From: SZUA-365 sp049663345 | GTDB lineage: Bacteria; Bacteroidota; Ignavibacteria; SZUA-365 | Reading direction: 5' to 3' | Length of the DNA stretch: 64,000 nucleotides | NCBI GenBank assembly: GCA_049663345.1 | Contig: JBATDG010000061.1 | Coordinates: 8,645 to 72,644, forward strand | In this document: positions 53,478 through 62,629 of the stretch, in pieces | Layout: each line of letters begins with the position of its first letter | Numbering within the stretch: the stretch's first letter is position 1 | The notes under the pieces: model-generated | Told to the model about the DNA's origin: nothing | Seen by the model: the letters and a program-made list of their open reading frames with translations, nothing else | Database searches by the model: none | Translations under genes and position numbers: made by a program

Positions 53478-53720
53478 ATAAACCCCTCTTGTGAATATTG
53501 GAAAACAGGAGAAACCATTTCTCCATGTCTCGACTATCTGATTAAGTCATTCTGTTTTGAATCAATATTTCCGTCGCCCCGGGTCGACTCTGATGCTGCA
53601 AGTCGTAGTTCTTTGCGCCCCATAAAACGCCTCGTCCTTATCCTCATCCTCACTGACCCTCTTTCTCCCGGCAGAGAATCAATCCAGTTCTGCCGGGCGT
53701 TTTCTTCTATTGTCTACAAT
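53478..53720 (-). promoter_or_regulatory. Long 5' leader of large protein A
   Basis: About 240 bases between promoter and coding start, similar in length to the leader of the paralogue. Holds a strong inverted repeat (CCCGGCAGA ... TCTGCCGGG, about 53668-53698) and no open frame that looks real. Confidence 0.5.
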
Positions 53721-53751
53721 AAAATACCCCCCCCCCTCCTTTATTGTCAAG
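53721..53751 (-). promoter_or_regulatory. Phase-variable-type promoter A with G11 in spacer
   Basis: On the minus strand: TTGACA (53751-53746), a 19-base spacer containing eleven G, then TATTTT (53726-53721). Two bases longer than the 17-base spacing seen elsewhere in the window, so probably weak in this state. The sequence above the -35 box is nearly identical to that of promoter B. Confidence 0.75.
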
Positions 53752-54030
53752 AGTTATTTGTCCCTTTCAGAAGATTTATTTTTGTGGTTCATGAATTGCC
53801 GATCCAATGACGACGCTACGCCCCTATTGTCGTAATTGGACCATCACCCCAACATGTCGCACAGGCACCGATACAAAACGCCCGGGGAGAAACCCGGGCG
53901 TGTTCATAAAAGAGTTTTTTCTCGTGGATGGCGGATGACCGAGCATTTCATGAACGCCGCTGGCGCGCTGGAGCGCGCCACTCCAAACGCACTCCTTCCG
54001 CTCGTCACGTCCTAAAGTCCTCACGTCCTC
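53752..54030. other. Intergenic region between unit A and symporter fragment
   Basis: Carries a terminator-like stem (ACGCCCGGG / CCCGGGCGT, about 53878-53902) and runs of words such as CGTCCTCA/CGTCCTAA that also occur before 61022. It corresponds to 60614-61015 of the second copy. No gene seen. Confidence 0.5.
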
Positions 54031-54036
54031 ACGCCC

Positions 54037-54276
54037 TTATGCGGTCCCCTCCGGAAACAATTTAGCCAACAGCGCCTTATCCGGTTTCGGAGTCATGAAA
54101 CTGACGATGACCAGTGTCCCGATGGAGACGAGCAGCGCAGGATAGATGCTGGGAATGCCCCAGGGATCGCCGCCGATCATGACCTGTGGCATCACGTAGG
54201 GAATAACGATGTCGAGCATGATGACCATGAACGCACCGGAGAGAATGCTTGTGAGTCCGCCCGCCTTGGTCGCACG
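54037..54276 (-). pseudogene. 3'-terminal fragment of a sodium:solute symporter gene
   Basis: Aligns with the last 80 or so codons of the intact symporter at 61023-62513 (shared GGDPWGIPSIYPALLVSIGT and the terminal ALLAKLFPEGTA), with scattered substitutions. Homology stops abruptly near 54276, four bases before the stop codon of FG-GAP protein B. There is no promoter or proper start. It is a by-product of a tandem duplication and marks the breakpoint. Confidence 0.85.
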
Positions 54277-54279
54277 GTT

Positions 54280-55986
54280 TCATTCCCTCAGATACTTTCG
54301 CTGCACGTGCGTCGCTCTGTGTGCGATATCGATCAGCAACATTGATGGAGCCGCGAGCTCAGGAAGGTCCTGTGCCCGGATGGGGAGGACATTGTCTTTC
54401 TGCAGTAGAGTGTGCCGGCGCTCATATAACCTCCTTCCCTCAAAGGTGTAGATCGTGACCGTATACTCGCCGGGATCGTCCGTGCGAACCTTTATGCTGA
54501 AATCGCCACACCCGGGTACGGGATAGATTTCGACGGCGAATGGTCCAGGCAAGGGGGGCAAGACCGCGAGCGAATCCTCCACCCCGAGCACCAGCCACGA
54601 TTGGCCCTCAATAACCACGGCGAAACCTTCCTGGTAGGGGAGATTCTGCGGCTGCGGGGGGATGGGATCCGAGACGAAATGCTCCTCGTCTCCATCTCCG
54701 TCGAGATCTCCGACATTGACGACATAGCGCCCTGAATAGTCTGACGAACCCACGCAAACCGCCCTCGCTTGGTTCGTCAGCCCCTCGGCATTGCCGAGAA
54801 ACAACATTTCGGCATGACACCCTCCAGCTCCCATGCCGATCACATAGTCATCGTAGCCGTCCCCGTTGAAGTCTCCGATGCTGTGGTGGCGCCAGGTGAA
54901 ACCGGCCCAGTCCTCGGTATCGGGATTGGTGATGATGCGGTCAATGCGGCCGCTGAGGCCGCCCGCTGCGCCATACATTATCAACAGTGAATCGCGGCAC
55001 GGCACCCAGAGCAGATCCTCTATCCCGTCACGGTTCACGTCCAGCAACGTCACCCAGTAGGTCGCATCACGACGGATGTAGGTATCATTCGCCCAACCCA
55101 TGATATCGTTCTCGAAAAATTGGTCTGGCCGCGATGGGTCCGGGTATTGCCCCGGGCGACCAAATGCGACACGCACACGATTTGGCAAGGGCTTTCCTTG
55201 TTCATTGAATTCCATTGTCGCAAGAAGGAGATCCGCTATCCCGTCTCCATTCACGTCACCGGACTCCATCGATAGGATGAATGCGCCGATAACCGCATCG
55301 GACGTCCGGATATAGGTGAGCGAGTCCGGGCGACCGTTCGCCGGACTATGCCAGATGCACACTCCGCCGGGTCCTCCTGCATTGTCCCAGAGCTGACTGC
55401 CCAACGATCCCATGATCAACTCATCTCTGCCATCCCCATCCGCATCGCCCCCGTAGAACAGATTCTCCCCCATATAGCCGCTGCCTTCCCATGGCATGGA
55501 TGTGGAGATGGGAATGGCGATCACATAACGCGGAATCGTATCGATCGCATACGGACGATCCGCGACTCCCGGATAGATCAGGACGGAATCCGGATAGATC
55601 GTGTGTGCAGAATCCTTATACATTCTCAGATGCACAGCAAGGTCATCAAGCCCGTCGCCATCGAAATCGGCGATGGCCATTTCTGCGCCGCCTCGGATCT
55701 TCAGATCCGCTGTGGTGTCGAACAGCGCGGGTCCGCCGAAATACACGAATACCGTCTTCGGTCCATGCGCACTGCAGAGCAGGTCCAGATGCCCGTCCCT
55801 GTTGATATCCATGCTCGCCAGCCCCATGCCCATCCAGTATTCCCGCATTGCGCGGTCCTTCTTCCCGAAGAAGTAGGCAAATTTGTAGCAGCTCAAGAAT
55901 TGTTGGCCAAACGAAGTTCCCGTTGCGACAGGGATGACCAGCATTATTGTCAGCGTCAGGGTGATGACATTCTTTCTGTACGGCAT
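54280..55986 (-). CDS. FG-GAP repeat T9SS protein B (intact copy)
   Basis: 568 aa. A signal peptide ends at SFGQQF near residue 29. At least six FG-GAP/VCBS calcium-binding repeats (DINRDGHLDL, DFDGDGLDDL, DADGDGRDEL, DVNGDGIADL, DVNRDGIEDL, DFNGDGYDDY) form a beta-propeller, and the end is a type IX sorting domain (VEIYPVPGCGDFSI, YTFEGRRLYERR, terminal KYLRE). It is the intact paralogue of the interrupted gene at 48230-49907; at the position of the C9 tract it has an ordinary coding stretch. GGAG precedes the ATG. It follows the large protein B by 120 bases and is probably transcribed with it. Its stop is in frame with the symporter fragment. Confidence 0.87.
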   Translation of the reverse strand: MPYRKNVITLTLTIMLVIPVATGTSFGQQFLSCYKFAYFFGKKDRAMREYWMGMGLASMDINRDGHLDLLCSAHGPKTVFVYFGGPALFDTTADLKIRGGAEMAIADFDGDGLDDLAVHLRMYKDSAHTIYPDSVLIYPGVADRPYAIDTIPRYVIAIPISTSMPWEGSGYMGENLFYGGDADGDGRDELIMGSLGSQLWDNAGGPGGVCIWHSPANGRPDSLTYIRTSDAVIGAFILSMESGDVNGDGIADLLLATMEFNEQGKPLPNRVRVAFGRPGQYPDPSRPDQFFENDIMGWANDTYIRRDATYWVTLLDVNRDGIEDLLWVPCRDSLLIMYGAAGGLSGRIDRIITNPDTEDWAGFTWRHHSIGDFNGDGYDDYVIGMGAGGCHAEMLFLGNAEGLTNQARAVCVGSSDYSGRYVVNVGDLDGDGDEEHFVSDPIPPQPQNLPYQEGFAVVIEGQSWLVLGVEDSLAVLPPLPGPFAVEIYPVPGCGDFSIKVRTDDPGEYTVTIYTFEGRRLYERRHTLLQKDNVLPIRAQDLPELAAPSMLLIDIAHRATHVQRKYLRE

Positions 55987-56106
55987 CGTTCAACTCCATC
56001 CTGCGGTTGCAGCAACTTCCTGATCCGCCGCAAGGGATACGTTCTCTTGTCGCGGCATAGTGCATATTTTCGCTGTCAGTGTCAAGGACGAAACTCTTTC
56101 GTCATG

Positions 56107-59100
56107 TCATTGCAGCACGATAAAGCGCGTCATTCCATGCCAACGCTTCGATTCGAGAGTACAGAGATAGGTTCCTGGCGAGAGCCCGGCTGCTGTGACC
56201 GGTACCGTCAGAAGGCCTTCAGCGGCGAACCCATCGTGAAGCACCTGAAGAAGACTTCCGTCGATAGTCAGCAACCGGATGCGAACATGCATCGCCTCGG
56301 GCAGCATCGTTGTGAGTACCGCCGATGGCAACCACGGATTTGGATGAACGTCCAAAGTGATGCACATGTCGTCCGCAGCGGGAACGCTTCGATGCCGAGC
56401 GCGCTTGGGCATCATCCCCGATTGTAGACAGCGGTAGTATGCCCGCCGTTCCGTGCGCGCAAGACGAACCGTCGCGGGATCAAGTGCGGCGGCGATCATT
56501 GCATTGATGGCATCGTCGATCGCAATGGAATCGCGTGCAAGAAAACCGTGGACCAGACGCGTGTGCATGCTGTTCCGATACGCCGCACTCATCGGGTAGT
56601 ACTGCGTAAGCTGATTGAACGCCGCTTCCGCGGAATCGGCATACCCTGCAAAGGTGAAATACGTTGCCTGCATTGCCAGCAGGTCTGGCGCCTGCTGGGC
56701 CGACAGCATCGACCGCCGATTCGTCAGGTATTGCAAGAACCTGGCCGTTGCTGCCGCGGTACTGTCCGGATAGCTGCGCAGATGCAGCAATTCCATGACC
56801 AGTAGATTATTAAGTACGGACACACGTTGCGCCGCAGTCGCCGCTGCGGAGAACGCCCCGCTGATGAAAGTATATACTTCGTTCATGCGACCGGCCTCGG
56901 CGAAATTCTTCAGCGTCCCGCGCGTCGGGGAGGACAAGATAGGCGGCTGTCTGCGTTTGAGGAACACTTGGCCGCAGGTCCATTCACCGAATCCCGACCG
57001 TGCAGATTGCGTCAAAAACGGATTCCAGATGATTGATCCCGGCATAGTCTCATCGAACATCGTCGGCAGCGGTGACGGAATAAGCCAGTAATTGTTCTGC
57101 ACCTCAGCCGTGGAGGTGAGATCGGTCTTTATTCGTGTGACGAGCGGGGAAGGATGCCCGATATCGTTATTGATCCCGTATTTCGAACCGTTGCTGAATA
57201 GATGAGATGTTTGTGTCAATTCTATCTGTTGGTCCCCATTGTAGCTGACGGAATTGTACCCAGGTTCCATTTCACCCAGGTATAGCAGCCCATTATCTAC
57301 ATACATTCCTTCGAAGGTATTGTAATCGACGATGGATTGCACAATATCAACAAGTGCGCCCGCAAGATGAATGCCCATTCCTCTCAGGTTTCCTATGGCG
57401 GACAGTCCTAAAATGTCGAGTTTGCTACTTACGGCCGTTACGCCCGTCCACCAGTCATCACTGGCTATCGTGCATTCGATCTGGGCATACGAGGCCGCTC
57501 CACCATAGCCGGGCTGGAGGAATATACCATCGCCGCGCTTATCCGGCTTATCCACACGAAGGATGTTGCAATGCGATACAAGGTTACCAGCGTTGGGTGC
57601 CTCGAAGAAATATACCCCTGCCCCCTGCGTCACCGGATCGCAATATATACGTAGCACATCCACGTAGCGCAATACACAGAGCGCACCCGGACCAATGCTT
57701 TGGATGCCGTCCCACTCTCCCACGTCGTCACACGTGATGGTGACATACTCCATTTCGAGCTGGGACGCACTGTTGATCTCCGCGCGATTGCGCATGATAA
57801 GCGTGCAGCGTTGAATATCATCTATGCCGTTGAAAACAATCTGGCCGTTGTCCCAGTTGTTCAATGTCGGGAGTCCTGCGATCGTCATAGCGCCGTTTAT
57901 ATCTACCGTGCCCATCCCACCAACGTTCGCTTCAATCAGCTCACCCTCGATTGAAAATACACAACCCGTGCCACGAAATCGCAGCGCGCCGTACACGATA
58001 ACCCTGTTCTCGCTGCCGGGAGCGGCACAGGCAAAGGAGATCAGGCCGCCATTCTCCAGAGTGATATCCGTCCCGTCCGGGATAAACCATTCATTGCCGA
58101 AACAGAGATTCGGAGCCGTGATGCTTCCGATGCCCTGGAGTCCCTGCGGATTCATGATCCGTACTACCCCGCCTGCGAGTGTCCCCCCATGCATGACGAT
58201 GGAGCCTCCATCAAGAAGTATCGTCCCACCCGGGGCGACGGTAAGCGTCGCACCGGCTTCAACGTGAATGACCGCGCCTGTTACGACCGTCAAGGTAGAT
58301 GCTATCGTATACTGGGCCCCCGCCCGAACATGCATCACGTTATCCACCGTCAGAGGTTCCGTGAGTACATCCCCGGCAGCGCGGAGGAGGCAGAATTCAC
58401 CCGCCGGGAGTTCGGTCGACAGTGTGCCATTGACCGGGATCACGTTGATCGCATGACTCTCGACATCCTGGAAGAAAAGGGGTTCTCCATTCGAAAAGGT
58501 CAGATCGATGATGCGTGCACCTTGCTGTGGCTGCAGGGGACGCGTACGTTTGTTGACGAGAAAGAGGTAATCGTTGCCGGCCGCATCGGAATAATCCGCG
58601 ATCTGAACATACGCCACCGCATCGGAACCCGCACCCGGGGGATGGGTAGACAGGGTGGAACATGAAGCACTGCCGGTATTCTGCAGCTGCAGTGCGGCCA
58701 ATTCCGCCGGGTCCGAGAAACCGCCGTCGAATGTTCCATTCCAGCTGAGATTCATGAAATGACTCCCAAGCTCCCCGCGGAGACGCAAGTTCATCACGGA
58801 GACAGTATCTGTTGTAATATCGCGGTAAGCCTGACATTCCGGTGAGGTATCTCCGAGTAAGCCGATGTAATATGAGCAATCGTCTTGCCCCCAGACAATA
58901 TTGTAAACGATCCCCCGCGCGCCATAGCACAATCCCAGCCCGACCGCCACCTTGGCCTCCTCGGGGCGTGGAAATCGCAGGGATCCATGCTCAGTCGTTT
59001 GGATGTTGGGCCAGAAGACCTTCCCTGTAATTAGGCCTTGCTGCACTGTTTCGGCAAGTCGGCTCCAGCCTTCGGTGGCCCAATGCATATCCCAGAACAC

Positions 59101-60330
59101 CTGAGCATTTGTACCGTCATCAATACGACCGCTCCAAAACATGAAGCCAGTGACAGACATCTCGTCGATGCCGGAGAGCTTGTAGTACCCCCATCTGTGT
59201 GAATTATCTGCATCATCCAGATAATAGGTAAATCCCGGCACCGCTCCACTGAGTTGGTCATGTATCAGTGCATTGACACGTTGTGCATTGAGCAACTCCG
59301 GCCATATGATTTCATCGGTTGTAAAGAGTTTCCCGATGTTCGCCCGCACGGCGTCCAGTTCCGTATCTCTGTACCAGTCAATCGCGTCACGGATACCATC
59401 CTCCACGACAGTCGGATCCGTTTCATGTAGCACATCAAAGGAACATTGAGAGGAGATCTCCACCCAATCAAGATCCGCTGACACCCCTTGGTGCCATTCG
59501 ATCGCAATGTCCTTAGGATAGGGTAACGGTAGAGGATCTGTCATGGCAGTTAATGGAAACGCTAACTCCTGTAAATCCGTAACAGGATCATTAAAATCGT
59601 CACTCCAGACGTCGACGGACTGCAGCGTTTGCCAGGTCGAGCCATCATAGTACCGAATTTCTACTGTATAGACTATCTGCGGCAGTAGTGGTTCGCCGGA
59701 TGGCAGACATGCCCTGATAACCAGATGCTCAAAGTTTGCGACATTCGCCGACGAAAGCGCGCTGCCTGACCTGCCATTGTCGGTGGCTTCGGAAACCACG
59801 AAACCGGTGATGTGGAATCCATCGATACTCCGTACGACCGTTGGGGGTGGCGGATTCTGCACGTATGGCGTTTTCTCCGCTCCGATAAGTTCATAACGAT
59901 TACCATGCAGATTGTTGAAAGTCGAGTAATCGAACTCCGATTCGGGCTGCAATCGTATTGCCAGGGATGCGCTCACATAACGACCGAGGAAGCACGTGAG
60001 AGCGGAGGACCGCCCGGGCCGGGTGCACTCATCATATGTGCCATCATTAAAGTGACCAATGCGATCCACGATGTACCGCCGAGGATTTGCCAAAGGGTTA
60101 TGGCTCAGTATAGCGACATCATCTGCTCTGGTCCAGTGTTCATCCAATGCGATTTTCAACCAATTGCAGTTGAGTGCATCAATCAAATCCCACTGTGCAA
60201 CAGTCGGTACAAATCCCCACCAGTCAACGCATGCATTGCGATTTGCCCAGTCTCCGACAACGGCAAAATCCTGGGCTTGAACAAGGCTGCAGGTCAAGAG
60301 CAACATTGCGATCAGAACGAATCTTCTCAT
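56107..60330 (-). CDS. Large secreted beta-helix protein B with T9SS sorting domain
   Basis: 1407 aa from the ATG at 60330; the frame is open 84 codons further but only this start gives a signal peptide (MRRFVLIAMLLLTCSLVQAQ). It has the same plan as protein A (glycoside-hydrolase-like block PEEAKVAVGLGLCYGARGIV, parallel beta-helix with GAVIHVEAGATLTVAPGGTI-type turns, helical part, sorting domain starting VHPNPWLPSAVLTTML and ending FIVLQ). It also has an extra region of roughly 270 residues after position 130 (GFHITGFVVSEATDNGRSG, DGSTWQTLQSVDVWSDD) not present in A. Function unknown; the fold suggests binding or cutting of polysaccharide. Confidence 0.83.
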   Translation of the reverse strand: MRRFVLIAMLLLTCSLVQAQDFAVVGDWANRNACVDWWGFVPTVAQWDLIDALNCNWLKIALDEHWTRADDVAILSHNPLANPRRYIVDRIGHFNDGTYDECTRPGRSSALTCFLGRYVSASLAIRLQPESEFDYSTFNNLHGNRYELIGAEKTPYVQNPPPPTVVRSIDGFHITGFVVSEATDNGRSGSALSSANVANFEHLVIRACLPSGEPLLPQIVYTVEIRYYDGSTWQTLQSVDVWSDDFNDPVTDLQELAFPLTAMTDPLPLPYPKDIAIEWHQGVSADLDWVEISSQCSFDVLHETDPTVVEDGIRDAIDWYRDTELDAVRANIGKLFTTDEIIWPELLNAQRVNALIHDQLSGAVPGFTYYLDDADNSHRWGYYKLSGIDEMSVTGFMFWSGRIDDGTNAQVFWDMHWATEGWSRLAETVQQGLITGKVFWPNIQTTEHGSLRFPRPEEAKVAVGLGLCYGARGIVYNIVWGQDDCSYYIGLLGDTSPECQAYRDITTDTVSVMNLRLRGELGSHFMNLSWNGTFDGGFSDPAELAALQLQNTGSASCSTLSTHPPGAGSDAVAYVQIADYSDAAGNDYLFLVNKRTRPLQPQQGARIIDLTFSNGEPLFFQDVESHAINVIPVNGTLSTELPAGEFCLLRAAGDVLTEPLTVDNVMHVRAGAQYTIASTLTVVTGAVIHVEAGATLTVAPGGTILLDGGSIVMHGGTLAGGVVRIMNPQGLQGIGSITAPNLCFGNEWFIPDGTDITLENGGLISFACAAPGSENRVIVYGALRFRGTGCVFSIEGELIEANVGGMGTVDINGAMTIAGLPTLNNWDNGQIVFNGIDDIQRCTLIMRNRAEINSASQLEMEYVTITCDDVGEWDGIQSIGPGALCVLRYVDVLRIYCDPVTQGAGVYFFEAPNAGNLVSHCNILRVDKPDKRGDGIFLQPGYGGAASYAQIECTIASDDWWTGVTAVSSKLDILGLSAIGNLRGMGIHLAGALVDIVQSIVDYNTFEGMYVDNGLLYLGEMEPGYNSVSYNGDQQIELTQTSHLFSNGSKYGINNDIGHPSPLVTRIKTDLTSTAEVQNNYWLIPSPLPTMFDETMPGSIIWNPFLTQSARSGFGEWTCGQVFLKRRQPPILSSPTRGTLKNFAEAGRMNEVYTFISGAFSAAATAAQRVSVLNNLLVMELLHLRSYPDSTAAATARFLQYLTNRRSMLSAQQAPDLLAMQATYFTFAGYADSAEAAFNQLTQYYPMSAAYRNSMHTRLVHGFLARDSIAIDDAINAMIAAALDPATVRLARTERRAYYRCLQSGMMPKRARHRSVPAADDMCITLDVHPNPWLPSAVLTTMLPEAMHVRIRLLTIDGSLLQVLHDGFAAEGLLTVPVTAAGLSPGTYLCTLESKRWHGMTRFIVLQ

Positions 60331-60583
60331 GGCAACCCCACCAGAGTGTGTTATTGAAACAGGTGAATGTTTGTATTCGCCGATATATTTCAACGATTCG
60401 AGAACGCGCGTACGGGTCGCCCCTGTCGCCGGATCCAGTGATGCAATCATTGCCTGTGCGTGAAGTTCTGTGGAACCCACCGATGCCCCGGTTTCGATCC
60501 TCGCTCCCCTCGAAGCCCCGTATCGTAATGGACAAGCTATGCACTGTTTTTGCTCCAGGGAGAGTGCCAACGTAATTTCCAAT
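60331..60583 (-). promoter_or_regulatory. Long 5' leader of large protein B
   Basis: About 250 bases between the G-tract promoter and the coding start. An open frame in phase with the gene runs through it but its residues do not look like protein, and no ribosome site is seen at its upstream starts. Confidence 0.5.
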
Positions 60584-60613
60584 AAAATACCCCCCCCCCT
60601 CCGATATTGTCAA
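60584..60613 (-). promoter_or_regulatory. Phase-variable-type promoter B with G10 in spacer
   Basis: On the minus strand: TTGACA (60613-60608), an 18-base spacer with ten G, TATTTT (60589-60584). One base shorter than promoter A. About 40 bases above the -35 box are conserved between the two promoters (AGAGTTATT, TCCCTTTC, ATTTATTTTTG on the + strand). Confidence 0.75.
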
Positions 60614-61022
60614 GAGTTATTCATCCCTTTCGGTATATTTATTTTTGCTGCACCGAACTCGCAGCTCCAATGACAATGCCAAGTGCTACTGAACCAAACG
60701 CAGACGATACTCTCGAACATGGCGCGATGGTTACCGCAGCGGGGAACCGTGTCTTGAAAAGATCATGGGATACGCTCACCCGTGTCACATCACCCCTGCA
60801 ACCCCGGATGAGTCCATCGAACACGCCCGCCCCGCGATAAGCGCGCGCATCAGCGGATTCCTCGCGAACGATATTTCTATCCGGGTAAATCCGGATAATT
60901 AAAACGCCCGGAGAAAATCCCGGGCGTCCTTACGTCCTTACGCCCCTCGATACGCTCGTCCTGCTTTGCAGTCCGAACACTCGGGGTGACGGTTTCGCTC
61001 ACGTCCTCACGTCCTAACGACC
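60614..61022. other. Intergenic region upstream of unit B
   Basis: After the conserved block above promoter B there is a stem (ACGCCCGG / CCGGGCGT type, about 60903-60927) and runs of CGTCCTTA/CGTCCTCA words up to the symporter stop. No gene seen on either strand. Confidence 0.5.
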
Positions 61023-62513
61023 TTACGCAGTCCCCTCCGGAAACAGCTTCGCCAACAACGCCTTATCCGGCTTGGGAGTCATGAAGCTCACGATAACCAG
61101 CGTGCCGATGGAGACGAGCAGCGCGGGATAGATGCTGGGAATGCCCCAGGGATCGCCGCCGATCATGACCTGCGGTGCCACATAGGGAAGTACGATGTCT
61201 AGTGAAATCACCATGAATGCACCTGAGAGAATGCTGGTGAGTCCGCCGGCCTTGGTCGCACGCTTCCAGGCGAGTGCCGCGAGCAGGGCCGGAGTGATGG
61301 CCACGCCGTAAATCGTGTAGGCGAAGTAGGCGTACTTGAGTACGGAAATCTCTGACTTCATTACGGTGGGAATGAAGATGAGCAGGAAGGCCACGAGTCC
61401 GAGCACCACGATGAGCACTTTCTGCAGCGCCACCATTTTTTCCTGTGTGGCATCGGGATTGAGGAAGCGCTGATAGATGTCGCGCATGAGGTTGGTCGAA
61501 GGACTCAGCAGATAATTCATGCCCGTCGAAAGCACCACCACCACGGCGGCGGCGAGGAGAAGGAGTCCCACCGGAGCCGGCACCATATCACGTGCGGCCC
61601 GCAGCACGACGGAGGCCGGGTCGATCGTGATACCTTCGGAGATGTAATAACTCGACGCATAGATCGCGATCACGACCACGATGGTTTCGACGACGACGGT
61701 ACCGACGATCCACAGCAGAACGGCTTTCTTCGCGTCGGCGGGAGTCTTCGCACTGTAGAATTTCTGATACATGCTCTGCACGCCAAGCAGCAGGAACATC
61801 GTCGCGAGGAAATAGCTGAATCCTTTGAGAAGAGGATACTGACCGAAGTCCGGCGAGAAGACCATCATGTGCGAGGCGGGCAGCGTGGCGGCGGGAGCAC
61901 CGAGTCCACCGGCCGTCACAACCACGAAGGGCACTGCGATAATGCAGGCCAGCACGATGATGATGCCGTTGGGCAAATCCGTATGCGCCACGGCGATCAT
62001 GCCGCCGATGGCAGTGAAGAGAATCACGAAGCCCGCGGCAAGCGCCTGTCCGGCTTCCACGCTCACGGCTCCGTCAGTAATCACGTTGATGATGTATCCC
62101 CCGGCACGGAACTGATACGAGACGATGGTGGTGAAGGCGATGATCAGCGCGATGGCGCCGAAAAGTCGGGCGTATTTTCCGTATCGTTCTTCGAGAATGT
62201 CGCCGATGGTGTACTGTCCGAAGGTGCGGATTTTACCGGCGAGAAAGTAAATGATGGCGATGCCCACCCAGGCGCCCGCGGGCATCCACATCGAACTCCA
62301 GCCTGCGCGGTACGCGTATTCCGCCCCCGCGATAAAGGTGCCGGATCCGATCCATGTGCACACGAGAGTGAATACCATTTTGGTGACGCCGAGACTGCGG
62401 CCGGCGACCATCATGTCGTCTTGTGTCTTCACCTTGCGCGCTTGCATGAAATTGTACACGGTCAGTGCCGCGAGATAAATAATAATGATCACGATGTAGG
62501 TGTACATACGCAT
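61023..62513 (-). CDS. Sodium:solute symporter (SSS family)
   Basis: 496 aa with about 13 transmembrane segments. SSS motifs include MMVAGRSLGVTKMVFTLVCTWIGSGTFIAGAEYAYRAG (read in two parts near residues 35-70) and YFAYTIYGVAITPALLAAL. It couples Na+ entry to uptake of an unidentified organic solute. It is a different subfamily from the ActP-like protein at 17642. The last quarter kilobase has a duplicate at 54037-54276. The start follows a short gap from the M24 peptidase gene's terminator, so it is probably transcribed on its own. Confidence 0.9.
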   Translation of the reverse strand: MRMYTYIVIIIIYLAALTVYNFMQARKVKTQDDMMVAGRSLGVTKMVFTLVCTWIGSGTFIAGAEYAYRAGWSSMWMPAGAWVGIAIIYFLAGKIRTFGQYTIGDILEERYGKYARLFGAIALIIAFTTIVSYQFRAGGYIINVITDGAVSVEAGQALAAGFVILFTAIGGMIAVAHTDLPNGIIIVLACIIAVPFVVVTAGGLGAPAATLPASHMMVFSPDFGQYPLLKGFSYFLATMFLLLGVQSMYQKFYSAKTPADAKKAVLLWIVGTVVVETIVVVIAIYASSYYISEGITIDPASVVLRAARDMVPAPVGLLLLAAAVVVVLSTGMNYLLSPSTNLMRDIYQRFLNPDATQEKMVALQKVLIVVLGLVAFLLIFIPTVMKSEISVLKYAYFAYTIYGVAITPALLAALAWKRATKAGGLTSILSGAFMVISLDIVLPYVAPQVMIGGDPWGIPSIYPALLVSIGTLVIVSFMTPKPDKALLAKLFPEGTA

Positions 62514-62581
62514 CCGTTGTTTTGAGAGTGGAGAGCTGCGGGGATTTTTACCCGGGTAATATTTCCGGGGAGGGAATCGGG

Positions 62582-62617
62582 AAAAACTATCGGGAGACGC
62601 ACGCGACGCCTCCCGAT
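62582..62617 (-). terminator. Terminator of the M24 peptidase gene
   Basis: On the minus strand: ATCGGGAG ... CTCCCGAT stem with a GC-rich loop, followed by AGTTTTT. Confidence 0.75.
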
Positions 62618-62629
62618 TACTGCGATTTT

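Noticed and set aside
53394..53810. 138-codon + strand frame over the promoter of large protein A
   Set aside because: No ribosome site or recognisable protein pattern, and it crosses the poly-C tract and the start of a supported gene.
54037..54228. Independent 63-residue membrane protein
   Set aside because: It is a near-copy of the last residues of the symporter at 61023 and begins mid-helix; a duplication fragment is a better account.
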